A DNA stretch of 64,000 nucleotides. Origin: Sclerurus mexicanus. Its lineage: Eukaryota > Chordata > Aves > Passeriformes > Furnariidae. Location of the stretch: contig VWZF01004798.1 of assembly GCA_013396755.1 (NCBI GenBank), positions 21,694 through 85,693 on the forward strand, given 5' to 3'. The position numbers and the translations under genes are program-made. Below are positions 53,858 through 64,000 of the stretch, one piece after another. The first letter of the stretch is position 1; the number at the start of each line of letters is the position of its first letter. A model generated the notes under the pieces. The model did no database searches. It saw only the letters and a list, made by a program, of their open reading frames with translations, and had not been told where the DNA came from.

Positions 53858-55982
53858 GACAGACCCGCCCTCCCTCTCCCCAAAATAACATGAACACACA
53901 TATGCAGGATCCCTTGAAAAGTATGGACAATCTCGTACTTCTCTTACTGAATGGGGTTAATTTCTGGTAATCCAAAATAAAATCAAAAACCCACAAATAC
54001 AAAACCATCCAACTTTGAATTGACTTACTTATTAATTTTACCATTACCTACAGGGTACACAGGGTAACTGTTGATCTCAGTTAGGTTTCTGAGTTATTAG
54101 AACATCACTACATTTTCTAAATGAACAAAAGAGTCACTACGAAGTTTACAAATTCCTACTCTTCTACTATTCTTAATACTCCTTCTCTATTAATCCATGT
54201 GTAGGCAAGAGCATTCTTGGATTTCCAAAGTGTTAATATTTTAATTAACACTTTGACTATAAGCAAGAGTTTTATTCCCTGCTTTGACAGAATAAAGTTT
54301 GAAATTCTACAACACCTTACATTTCCATTACCTTCCACATACCCTTAATCTCCAGAATTCCAGCAAACACATCAGCCACTTTCTAGAGGCCTGAACTCTC
54401 TGACAATGGACAGAAGAAAATCCTTATTGTTGAGGAGTTCTGCAATTAAAAAACCTCAGCAAACTACATACAAACTACATTTTTCCTCTGGGAACAGACT
54501 GGGAAGGGAGTGGAGAGGAGGAATAAGGAGAAAAATATAAAAGAGAACATTACAGTTTAGTATCAAAGAGAAGGAAAACAATTTTTGATTAAGCAAAATT
54601 ATATAGCTAGCTGATTAAAATTTTGTATCAAATATGATTACTTTTCAAATCGGACATCAAGAGCTCACACATGGCCCTCATAAAACAGAATTAAAACTAT
54701 AATCCCATTTTTGCCACACTGATTATATCACAAGGGAGTAACTCTATCCAGGTAATGTGATCCTGTAACAAGATACTAAAAATATCTGTATGAATGTTGC
54801 CATTTTTCCATGTCTGATTATATTAAAAACATTTCCTTATTGTTCTCTCCATGTAAATAATGAAGCTTGAAAAGCATTCCATCTTTTAAACTGATATGCT
54901 TCTTTCTCCAAATAGTTTATAACATTTTGCAAAGAAAACAAGATATTACTAATTAAATCGTTGCTTCTTTTAACCTAGACTTTCGTTCATTTCTGAAAAG
55001 TATATTAAGAATAAGGTATTACAGAAAAAGGTATTAACAGTATTCCCATTCTATTCATAGACTGGTATGTTTGACTCCATTTCAAAACTGGTAGGGAACT
55101 GTATCAATTACATTGAAATTGAAAGGTCTGTAGCAAGATACTCATAAGGAGACAAAAAAATAACTATTTTCATAACCATTTCACGGGACAAAAAAACAAG
55201 CTCATTTCTACTTGCAAATACAAGCACTGTGTTCTGACCAGGTTTGTCCATGTGGAGCAAACAGAAAGCCTGTCTGTATTGTGAATCTCCTGATATAAAT
55301 ATATATAAAGTACAAAACATCTAGAGAGTTTAATGAAGGTGCTGTATGTTCACTTGCCTGCCAAATATATATATATTGGAAAAGGTTATTCAATATATTC
55401 AATATCCAGCATTCATGTACAATCTATTAAAGATTCAAAGCTTTCCCCTTTCAAGCCTTGGACAGCTACCAGAGAAGAACAACACAGCTTCTTTATTTAG
55501 GGCACTGTGTATTCTGTAACTGCAAGTAGTATATACTCAGAAACCACATGTGATGTGTAAGTTGAAAAACTAAAGGTTATTAGGAGAGAATGTATTTCTT
55601 TCACTGAGCCGCAATTACACTTTAGGAGAGTCATCATTACAAAGTGCTCAGCACAGAAAAAGCAGAAATACTCACTGTATGCTCATCCTAAACCTCATGT
55701 GCACACACCAGCAGTCATCTTTGGTGAGCCACAGCATTTAGGTTCAAGGGCTTAATGTTTAAGTGAGTAACGCCAACTATAAACGTGAACAGACCATCCC
55801 TGAAGTCTGAATGGCAGTTGCATCCCCTCATATCTTTCTAAGCAACTTAAATCACTTACTAGTAAAAGTCCATCTGGGGGAAATTCCTTATCAAGGTAAT
55901 CCTGCTTCACCGGCAACAACTGCTTTCAAAGTACAAATGGTCCCCATGTGCCACCAAAGAAGTGGGTGGTAGCCATGTATAG

Positions 55983-56423
55983 TTTACTACCCAAACCTCT
56001 CAGGTGAGTGGGCTGAAATGCGAGGGCTCCCCAACAGAAGAGAAAGAGGAGCTGAGCACATTCCCAGACACAGCCGAGCCACCAGCTCAGCCAGAAGCAG
56101 GAGCATGCAACAAAGCTTTAATTACAGCTGCATTTCTGGTGCCACTCAACAATAACACATACCCCTCCCTAGAGTACAAGGAACTGGACTCTTTTGAAGA
56201 AACCACTGGCAAAGCAGCCAAGTATTTAGCATTTCATAGGAAATTAATGAGATTTAATATGCTGGGGACAAAGAATATAGTATTTAAGTCTGCAAACTGG
56301 CTGCCAGAGGAGATGAATGGTGACAGATCAGAAACTGAGACCAGTTCCTCCCTGTTTTCTTCCCCTAGCCCATCCCCTCAGAAGGAACAAAAAAATAACT
56401 TTGTTGTACTTGATTTGAACTAA
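55983..56423 (+). other. Unrecognised 140-codon open frame, possible terminal exon
   Basis: The plus-strand frame is open from 55983 to a TAA at 56421, antisense to LRP6 within its first intron. The first in-frame ATG is at codon 82 counted from the GTG at 56004, so the frame would need a spliced 5' exon or a non-ATG start. A plausible acceptor, CCAAACCTCTCAG, ends at 56003, and a poly(A) signal AATAAA lies at 56956-56961, so a terminal-exon model is possible. The translation is protein-like: an acidic start (EEKEELSTFPDTAEPPAQPE), a middle with Y-P-S-L-E-Y-K-E-L-D and K-Y-L-A-F-H-R-K-L-M, a Ser/Pro-rich stretch, and a V-V-L-D-L-N end. It has no signal peptide or membrane segment. I recognise no family. 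Chance remains a real option. Confidence 0.25.
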
Positions 56424-59400
56424 AAAGCAAATTCCCTATCAAATGGACTGCAGCAAATATTTTTAAAGCTGGCATTTTTGAGATGTGACATCTTCATAAA
56501 GGTGAATTACAGATGTCCAAAGGAATCAGATTTCTCCAGCTTCCTAAGACAGTTTAAAAGGTTCCTCTATGTCCAATCCTGACCTATCTTCCTGAAAAGC
56601 AAAACAAAACAAAAACTCCATTTACACAGTTTACAGCTTCTAGCCAAATCCCTTACCTAGAACTCAGCGAATGCAGATTGAATCAATTCACTAGGGAAAA
56701 AGGACACATGAATACAGTTCATGTCCCCCTAACCAGTATTGCTGTGAAAAAAGAACAAAGCTTTCCACCTGATTATCTTCATATAACTCACACGGAGGCA
56801 TACAAGAAGTCCTTAATCTGCATATACCTCTGACCAGATATACAGTATCACCAATACCCAGAACTTCCCTATACCTTCAGTGCACCTTGCCAAAAATGCT
56901 CCTTCACCTCACCTCCAAAACATTAAACTTTTTAAGTCCTAATTTTTCAGTTTTAAATAAAAGCTGAAGCAATTTGATAATAAGTGAACTATATCACAGA
57001 GATGCAATTGCAAGTACTAAAGTAATGGTGGATTTTTTAACACCTGAGATCACGTTAATCTTAGACTGTTGTGTGAAGAAACAAAAGAGAAAAACATATT
57101 GAAAATCACGGCAGACAAAGGCACACTGATTTCTGAGGCATCATACAATGAAGAAACATGACTAGAAAATGGCTGATTCAAGCTGGGGTGAACATATAGA
57201 CCATTAAAGTATTGTACAGTTCTAGGTGAAGAGACCCTTCACCTGAAGGCACAAATGTAGCTCTATCTGGAAGTACCGCACTTCATTTCTACCCTGAGTG
57301 CTTCAGAAGTAAAAACAACCTACTCCTTGTCCCCTTCTCTGACTTCTCCTAGAAAAATACGTGCACAAACCACCAGTCACAGCTTAGCAAGTCTTGAACA
57401 TTAAGCTCTTCTAAAACCATGTAAACAAATCTATCTAAAAAAAAATCCAAAAAAGCCATGATCTGTTTATGAAAACCAAGAAACAAAGATTAAAACCAAC
57501 TAAAAAAGTAACAATATTAAACCAATAATAATGGATTAATACAAACCCTCTTCTGAATGCAAAAGAGGAAAATGTAGTTTTAAAATGTCCATCACCAAAG
57601 ATGCATTTTCATTTCTTCACTAACTGACTTTAAGCACAGAGGTCTGCAACATTCAGTAGGTCTGCACAAACATCACTTATAAGATTCCTATTCAAGCAAA
57701 AGCTTTATAAATTGTCTTCAGGATCAAGGTTTAAAACCAAAACAAAACTACAATTGCATGCCGACTGGAGAGCTATTTCAGGAAGAAAAGCAAGTCATGA
57801 ATACTGGTGGAGAAAGAACTCTCTATCATTTTTTAAAAAGTTAAAACCTCAGTTTCACAGTTATCTGCAGCACCCTAAAAGATGTGATGTCACTACTTTT
57901 GCCTCTTTGCAGCTGTCAATTATATAACAATTACCTATCTGATTGTTTTCACAGCTGTCCTAAAGAACACCTCAAATTTGCCATGAAACAGCTCTAACTC
58001 CTCCCCATGTATCCTCAGGAAGCAGCTTCCAGAAGCACAGGTGATAGTCAGGGAGGTGGAAGCCCAATCCCCCAAATCAAACGAGGGGCCAAGAGGGGAG
58101 AACAGAGACCAGTGACCTCTTTCCTCCACCAACCATAACACAAAAAAAAAACCCCAAAAACCACAGAACCCCGACAGCAAGCTGTCATGACAGTAACCTT
58201 CTGTCTCCTAGAAATCCAAACACTTGCCCTGAAAACATCAGTAGGATCTGGTTTGTCACAGTCCTCAGATGATTTTTGACAGACAGATGCCTTGCCCTGT
58301 ACAACTGTTTCTAGCCAGTAATGACCTCCTACTTTCTCAAGTCCTTATGTATTCCCAGGGTACCAACTTAACCCCTTACCAGACTGCTAAACAAGTCTAT
58401 CACAGTTTCCTCAGAGTAATGATCACAGTTCAGTTGTGTAAACCTCTGTCCATTTGCCTTTTTTACAAGAACAGGGAGGCTGGAAGTGAGAGGATGCTGC
58501 AATCCACAAACACACACTATTACATTTTCTGAGTTTCTGTCTCCAGTACTGTTGGCTTGGTATCCTCCACAGCACTGAGTTCACAAACCAAATAGTGAAC
58601 TTCATAACCTCACCTCTACTTTCATGTATAAGTTTATTCATACTCATGCTGGCATTGCCTCTGCCTCATTAAGGAACTACTGACACCTCTTATGAACTCA
58701 ACACATCTTATTTGAACCAATTCTACTCGCATAGATGCTGTTTATTAGGTAAGATATATGCAATAAAATTTGATTTTTGTTTCTTCATGGTTCAGCTGTT
58801 CCTGCTGTTTATCTAAAGTAACAATTAGCCAGTAGGAAAATTATTATCATGTCGCAAACAGAAGATTACAACTTCAAGTAGGTGATCAAATACCAGGGAA
58901 CCATAAACACAGAAGAAACAAAAATGCTGTTTAGATACAAATGTCCTTGGCAATAGAGATGAGAGATAAAAAATAAATGACAAATTTATAAACTGAATGC
59001 TTCTTCAAAGTGTCCTATTAAGCATCAAGTATACAAAAATTTGCAAAGGCACGTGTCATTATTTCAAGATTAATTTGAAGAAATTAAAGGAACAATATTA
59101 TGTGACATCACATATAACAGCTATTTCTGTGTGTCAGTTGAACTAGGTTAAACATTAAATTAAAGACAAACATGGTTATACTGAGAATGGGCATGATTAT
59201 TGCTTATTAAAATAAACAAATCAGGAAACAGTTTCTCCCTATACTCCAGATTCAACTTCACTTTTGAAAATTGGGGGTTAACTGCTACAACAGAAGTATG
59301 AAATATTACACATACTATTGAAATAGGTGTATTTGTATCTCTGCAAACAGGATACAATATGGCAAACAGATGCACAGAGTGAAAAAAAAAAAAGCTATTG

Positions 59401-60159
59401 ATGAGATGAAAATCTTTGTTTTCCAGACTACTGAGTAACTGCAGACAGAGCTACTTCAGCCTACACCACTTTTAGTTTAACCTTAATCGAAACGTTCTGG
59501 ACAAATTTTCTAAATCAAAGTGTGGTTGATTAACTGTTAGCAATTAACTTTTTCCCCATCTAGTAGGAAAAAAATCGAGTAAACAGCAAAATAATGTATG
59601 CAAACAGCAAACATCACAGGCAATTTATTCCCAGAAATACGGAACACAGAGAAACAGCTACTGTAGTTACGTTTACAGCATTAAAAAAATTTTAAAAATC
59701 CTGATTTCTTTCAGACTGTGCCCTGCAAGACAAAAAATCTTGTTGGAGCCAGGAAGCGGAATCAAAATTCTCAGCTACTTTAACCGGCACTCCACTCATG
59801 ATTTAAAGCTGTATGAACATCTCTGGTGTTTCACCCGTGAAACGCAAACTTCTCTAAGTCCCAGCGCAGAGCCAGACCAGCTGAGAGGAGCATTCATTCC
59901 TCTCGCTCACTTCGCTGCGAGGAACACCAGATCCCCGGCACTTTCCAGCCCCTCCCGACATTTAAGACGCCAGGCTCCGCGCTTCCCCCGCACCCGGCAG
60001 GATGGGTACTCAGGGGAAAAACGAGGCAAGCCTGGCGGTGGGAAGAGCGGCAGCAGCCCGACACTGGCGTGGCTGAGCTAAGCCCCGGAGCCGCTGGCGC
60101 CCACGGACTGCTGGGCGTGCGGAGAGAGATGGGGACGTGCGCTAGTTTGCGGAGCTCTT

Positions 60160-60250
60160 AAACCCAAGAAAACAAAAAACCATAAACAAACAACAAAACA
60201 AAAACCAAACCAACAAACAAACCCACAAAAACACAAACTTGAAAACAACA
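60160..60250. repeat. A/C-rich low-complexity tract inside the CpG block
   Basis: About 90 bp made almost only of A and C on the plus strand (repeated AACAAA/ACAAAC units), so G/T-rich on the transcribed strand. It sits just inside LRP6 intron 1, about 250 bp past the exon 1 donor, and cuts the otherwise GC-rich, CpG-dense block in two. No gene is seen in it. Confidence 0.8.
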
Positions 60251-60500
60251 ATGGGGCAGCTCGAGAGGCGGCCGGTGGCCGCTGGCAGGGCGGGCTGCTC
60301 CCGGCGCGGCTCGAGAAGTTGCTCCTGAACCGAGTACGAGGAGGCGGCCGGGAGGGAGGGAGCGCTACCCCCGCGCCGGGCCCCGCGCCCCGCCAGCGGC
60401 CAGGCCTCGCCGCTCCCCTCCCGCACGCCCAAACATGGCCCCTCACCATCAACCCGGCAACTTTACTCATGCCCCTCCCGTCGCCGCCCGCTTCGCTCAC

Positions 60501-60555
60501 CTCTCATCAAGGAACAAAAACTGCAGGCGAGTAGGCTGCGCAAGACGGCCCCCAT
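60501..60555 (-). CDS. LRP6: LRP6 coding exon 1: start codon and signal peptide
   Basis: Read on the minus strand, this segment encodes MGAVLRSLLACSFCSLMR followed by one base of the next codon. That is the LRP6 signal peptide; LRP5 starts quite differently, which excludes the paralogue. The start has a strong Kozak context (A at -3, G at +4). The exon closes with a consensus donor (G|GTGAGC). Its 55 coding nt leave a phase-1 intron, and the two bases opening exon 2 complete an Ala codon, giving R-A-A-P-L-L-L as expected around signal cleavage. The exon is too short to stand out as an open frame and lies inside a CpG-dense block. The peptide routes LRP6 to the ER, where folding needs the chaperone MESD (family knowledge). 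Compared with my memory of human LRP6 there are changes near residues 15-17 (S-L-M), which make the hydrophobic core slightly less hydrophobic. Confidence 0.95.
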
Positions 60556-60992
60556 CTTCCCTCCCTCCTCGCTCTCACCGGCGGGGAGGCGGCGGCGAGG
60601 AGCAGCACCTCCACTGCCAGTTCATGCTTCCAGGCAGGCGGGGGAGCCGGCAGGGAAAGGGGGGCGGGAGGCGGGTAAGGGCGGCCGCGGAGGTTCTCCC
60701 TCGCCCGTCCCTAGCAGGCCGCTCGGCCCGGCGCGCCAGGGCGGGAGCGAGCGCTGCCCTCCATGCCAGCAGCGGCCGCCGTCTCACCGCGCCCGCCGCG
60801 CGGCTTTCCCCATTCACCCCCCGCCTCCGCCGGGCGCGCACAGGCGCAGGGATACAGTCCTCCTCCTCCTGCAACTGCTGCTCCTGCTCCTCCCGCGCTG
60901 TGCCCGGACGGCTCCCGGCGCAGCGCCCACCCTCCGGCACCGCTCCCGTCGGGCAGGGACCGAGGAGGGAGGCGGGGGCGCGCAACCTCGCT

Positions 60993-61004
60993 CACGTGGG
61001 CGGG
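60993..61004. promoter_or_regulatory. E-box overlapping a GC box in the LRP6 promoter
   Basis: The palindrome CACGTG is followed, sharing one G, by GGGCGGG. The first is a core site for bHLH-ZIP factors (USF, MYC/MAX), the second for SP/KLF factors. It lies about 440 bp upstream of the LRP6 start codon inside the CpG-dense block. Function is inferred from motif and position only. Confidence 0.45.
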
Positions 61005-61155
61005 ATCACTCACACGTCTGGCAGCTCCGCAGCCAACAAAAGACCGGCGGGAACCTCAGCCCGGCGGGGCTTTCTCCGGGAGGGAAGGTGGTGGGGGTAG
61101 TGGCACTTCCCGAGGACAAGGCGAGGCGGCCACCGCCGCTGCTGTCGCATTCCAG

Positions 61156-61244
61156 CGGGACTACTTTGCTCCCCTCCGCCGCCTGCGATGCGGACGAACA
61201 CTGCCGCGAGACGAACACTGCCGCGAGACGCCGGGACTACTTTG
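61156..61244. repeat. Short tandem duplications in the distal LRP6 promoter
   Basis: A 17-bp unit (GACGAACACTGCCGCGA) occurs twice head to tail at 61193-61209 and 61210-61226. The 13-mer CGGGACTACTTTG occurs at 61156-61168 and again at 61232-61244, so the tandem sits between two copies of a longer, partly diverged duplication with a 76-bp period. It is about 600-690 bp upstream of the start codon. Confidence 0.85.
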
Positions 61245-61350
61245 TGCCCCAGAGCTGCGACTGCAGCGGCCGCACAAAGGGCGCGTGTGCTCGGAGCGGG
61301 CCGTGGGGCCGCAGCATCGCCCCCGCAGCTGGGCCGTGCGGTAAAATGAA

Positions 61351-64000
61351 GTTGCGGTTAGTACCCTCTGTGTGTAGGCTGAAGAGCAGTGATCTTGGCC
61401 TTTCCCAGGGCAGAGGGAGCAGGCGTCCCTTATCAGCAGCAATTGCTGCTTGGCTGATGTAATGGTGCGTGTTTTATTTCCCGGTACTTTTGTGGGTGCT
61501 TTGGGTTATTGCCGCCTTGTTAAACTAAACGGGGTAAGCTAGGTTTGTGCTGCTTAGAGCAGTAGTTGCAAAGAACATGAGTGGCTAATGTGCTGTGTTT
61601 AAACATAACCAAGTCTTTTTCCCTCTTGCATTCAAGTAAACATACCGTTCTCTTAGTGAAGAAGCTAAAAAGATTTTGTAATACCCCCTCAATTAAAAAA
61701 AACACCTTCCCTTCTTATCTTCTTTGTTTGTTCCTAATAAATAATACAAAATGCAGCTTTCTTGCATTTCCTCTGGATTAGAAAATCTACTTCATGATTT
61801 CAACAAGAAATATAAAGTCTAAATGTCTACATCATGTTCTCCCTCCCTCACAGAGTGTAACAGCTGGTGAGCATAAGGATGTGAAGTAGAACAACCTATA
61901 GCAACATTTGAAATACTTACATTCCAAAGTTGGTATTATTTTCAGGATTATTAGAAATTTATAGAAGCATTTAGCTTTTAATTTCATATCTTTTTGGCAT
62001 ATATTTCCATGGCTTTTCTTGTTATTACAATAGGAGATAACATCTGGGCCACCTTAAAGGCTCCTGCTGTTGGGTGATATCAGACTCTCAACTTTTACTG
62101 TGTAAAAACAAAAAAACCCATAGTTTTTTATTAAAAGAAGTATATTTCCAACCTTCACGATTGCAAAAAAAGTAATTTGAAAATGTAAACAATGCAGTTC
62201 AACAGCCATACCTGCCCAAAGCCAGGTCTACATTACAAAATGTCTTTGACTGCTGGATGAAATTACCTCCTCTGTTACTGTGCTGTCAGCTGGGGGGATT
62301 AGCAAACTCAGGCAAGATCCACATGGATAGTGGAGGGGAAGGGCTTTTCATACAAAAATGTAGCCTAGATGGTAGATAACCTGCGTTCAACCCATGTGGA
62401 TTTTGCAGGAGTGGGTAGACGGAGCACACTTTTTAATTGATTTTCACTGTTTAATTGGAATCAGAGAAGAAAAAGAGGCTGTGCTTGGTTTGGCGAGGTT
62501 TTTTTTCTTATGCTGTTTCTTTATACCCTTTCCACACTCATAATGTTGCACAATCTGTCATTAACCTCTTAAGAAGTATGGCAGATCTGTAATGAATTCT
62601 TTGTTTCTTAATAGCACAGTGCACAGCTGAGGAAAACCTCAAGCCTGAACCCTGCATCACAAAACACATATCTCTACATGCTATTCCCTCTCGTATCTTA
62701 TCTGTTTCTGCTGGAATCACTCTGGTGTCTTGACTATGTCTCTTGGGGGCCTGATCCCCTGCCTGGTTGCTCTGACTCTTAAATATATCTTCCCTGCTGT
62801 CCAGGCTGACTGGTTTTATTTTTAGCTTTTGAGCACTATATGCTGTCACCCCTCACACTGGTGCATTTTTCCATTTTTCAGTAATTTGAACTCTTTCCTG
62901 CTTCAATTTCCTCTAAGACAGTTAATGATTATTGGCTTAATCTCCCTTAGCCTAGCTCCTTTCCCCACAGCCTGCCTAGACACAATCCTCCTCTCTCTAT
63001 TCCAGCCCAAGTATCATAACATCATAGAGTCACAGAATTGTTTGGCTTGAAAGGGACTTTAAAGATCATCCAGTTCCAACCCCCCTGCCATGGGCAGGGA
63101 CACCTTCCACTAGATTGGGGTGCTCCAAGACCAGTCCAACCTGACTTTGAACACTTCCAAGGATCGAGCAACCACAGTTTCTCTGGGCAGCCAGTTCCAG
63201 TGCCACACTACTCTCACAGTAATGAAATTTTTCCTAATATCCCATCTAAATCTACTCTCAGTTTGAAACCATTCCCCCTGGTCCTGTCACTACATGCCCT
63301 TGTAAATAGTCCCTCTCCATTTTCCTTGTAGGCTCCTGTGAGGTACTGGAATACCGAACCAGTGTTAGCCAACGTCTTCCTGCAGCTCAGAACTGGCATT
63401 ACCCATCTGCTCCCTCTGGCCTGGAACTGAGGCCACCCCACCACTCACTTCAACTCACTCGACTGGAAGGAACCCCTTCTCCTTGGAAGAGACTCACCCT
63501 GCCCCCAACAGTAATGTGAGGTGGTATAGAATAACCTCGTGGTCCTGGCCATGCCCCTTCCTGCAAAACTCTGTCCTGGCTGGAACCAGGACATTATCCA
63601 TTCATTATTCTGTACCATCTAGGTCACGCCCTGATCTTACACCTTCCAACTATATGCATACATGCATCACAAGTATTGTTTCCATAGTGAATGGCCATCC
63701 CTCCAAGATGTCTGTTGAGTTAATTTAGCCCATAACTGTAGCTTCTACCTCTCCTAGATGTCTTCCAGGGCAGGAAGGCTAGTGTGCTGCTGGCTAGTTG
63801 CAAGCTAGTTACAAACTCATTGGTGTATCTAGAGCAGTCCACCATCATTCGCCATGGTAGTTATGGCATACAGTGCCAGTGTCATTCAGTATACAATTCA
63901 ACATTACAGACTGTTCTCCCTCAAAAGTAAAACCCCCTTGAAGTAAACACTCTGTGTTCATATCACTCTGCATTTCTCACCAAGTGCACCCAGGTTCTTG
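61351..64000. other. Upstream flank of LRP6
   Basis: This is sequence 5' of LRP6. From 61,351 to 63,020 it is AT-rich with no gene, RNA or repeat I can identify. After the CR1 at 63,021-63,352, the segment 63,440-63,700 is richer in G/C, with text such as GTCCTGGCTGGAACCAGGAC (itself an imperfect inverted repeat) that resembles decayed avian retroviral LTR or pre-LTR sequence. That last point is weak. No exon of the neighbouring gene expected in vertebrates (MANSC1 in mammals) is seen. Confidence 0.6.
63021..63352 (-). mobile_element. CR1 LINE 3' end, short copy
   Basis: On the plus strand this reads as the reverse complement of a classic avian CR1 3' terminus: CATAGAGTCACAGAATTG, then GGGACTTTAAAGATCATCCA and a line matching the G-G-G-A-C-A-C-C-T-T-C-C-A-C-T-A-G block. 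It continues through the stretch encoding the CR1 C-terminal end (partly open on the minus strand at 63,214-63,444), and similarity stops near 63,352. It is heavily 5'-truncated, in the same orientation as LRP6 and about 2.5 kb upstream of its start codon. Confidence 0.92.

Larger units (their letters stand above)
45420..60500 (-). other. LRP6: LRP6 intron 1 (about 15.1 kb)
   Basis: This intron lies between the exon 1 donor (60,499-60,500) and the exon 2 acceptor (45,420-45,421). It contains TA runs at 46278-46292, about 55,296-55,312 and 55,366-55,377, a 16-A run at 53842-53857, the open frame near 56 kb, and at its 5' end part of the CpG-dense block with the A/C tract. The block 49,000-52,650 is somewhat less AT-rich with several unrecognised frames on both strands and a perfect cryptic donor at 52,590 on the minus strand. 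Stretches 45,500-55,980 and 56,980-59,870 show nothing else I can name. Confidence 0.85.
59870..61350 (-). promoter_or_regulatory. LRP6: CpG-dense LRP6 promoter, 5' UTR and start of intron 1
   Basis: Base composition changes abruptly from AT-rich intron to a GC- and CpG-rich block of about 1.5 kb around coding exon 1, as expected for a housekeeping-type CpG-island promoter. GC boxes (GGGCGGG) lie at 60739-60745 and 60998-61004, with another GC-box-like run at 60661-60668. A CACGTG E-box at 60993-60998 abuts one of them. I see no TATA box close to the start codon, so dispersed initiation is likely (inference). The 5' UTR should lie just above 60,555, but its exact start cannot be placed without transcript data. 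The block is interrupted at about 60,160-60,250 by an A/C-rich tract (see separate entry). Long open frames here on both strands are by-products of high GC. Confidence 0.85.

Noticed and set aside
60435..61344. Long plus-strand frames of 221 and 193 codons, plus minus-strand frames, in the CpG block
   Set aside because: They arise from high GC with few stops. They show Pro/Arg/Ala-rich low complexity, no domain, overlapping frames on both strands, and they overlap the true LRP6 exon or 5' UTR.
1..64000. CRISPR array, prokaryotic operon, tRNA or rRNA genes
   Set aside because: No regularly spaced repeats, no operon-like gene packing and no tRNA or rRNA consensus seen. The window is vertebrate intronic DNA.

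Overview
The window looks like a bird genome. It carries several CR1 LINEs, the dominant avian retroposon, including their typical 3' tail, together with solo LTRs of endogenous-retrovirus type. The only protein-coding gene I can prove is the 5' part of LRP6, the Wnt/beta-catenin co-receptor, which lies on the minus strand. I cannot name the species. Layout, read along LRP6 (right to left): 61,350-64,000 is upstream flank with a short CR1 at its far end. A GC-rich, CpG-dense promoter block lies at about 59,870-61,350 and contains coding exon 1 (60,555-60,501: ATG and signal peptide). Intron 1 (about 15.1 kb) follows and holds one 873-bp solo LTR plus an unexplained plus-strand open frame near 56 kb. 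Exon 2 is at 45,419-45,026, then intron 2 (about 40 kb). Exon 3 is at 5,033-4,836, followed by the start of intron 3. The three exons are 55 coding nt, 394 nt and 198 nt. They join in frame (55+394+198 = 647 nt, 215 codons plus two bases), and every junction has GT/AG. They encode residues 1-216: signal peptide and most of the first YWTD beta-propeller. Later exons lie beyond coordinate 1. Intron 2 is the main landing site for mobile DNA. It holds a 1.4-kb CR1 (about 17,316-18,715) whose last kilobase is about 99% identical to a second, shorter CR1 in intron 3 (about 652-1,681). It also holds an 811-bp solo LTR with a perfect 5-bp target duplication, a 2.8-kb degenerate CR1 in antisense (about 22,659-25,445), and an internally deleted LINE that keeps its endonuclease but has lost its reverse transcriptase, interrupted by a 116-N assembly gap. 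The rest is AT-rich intronic sequence with microsatellites and many short chance open frames. I see no prokaryotic-type system, CRISPR array, tRNA or rRNA. The points most worth checking are the near-identical pair of already-dead CR1 copies, the two exactly bounded LTRs (one with a 71-bp direct repeat carrying a CRE-like site), the endonuclease-only LINE, and the 140-codon open frame with terminal-exon-like signals in intron 1.
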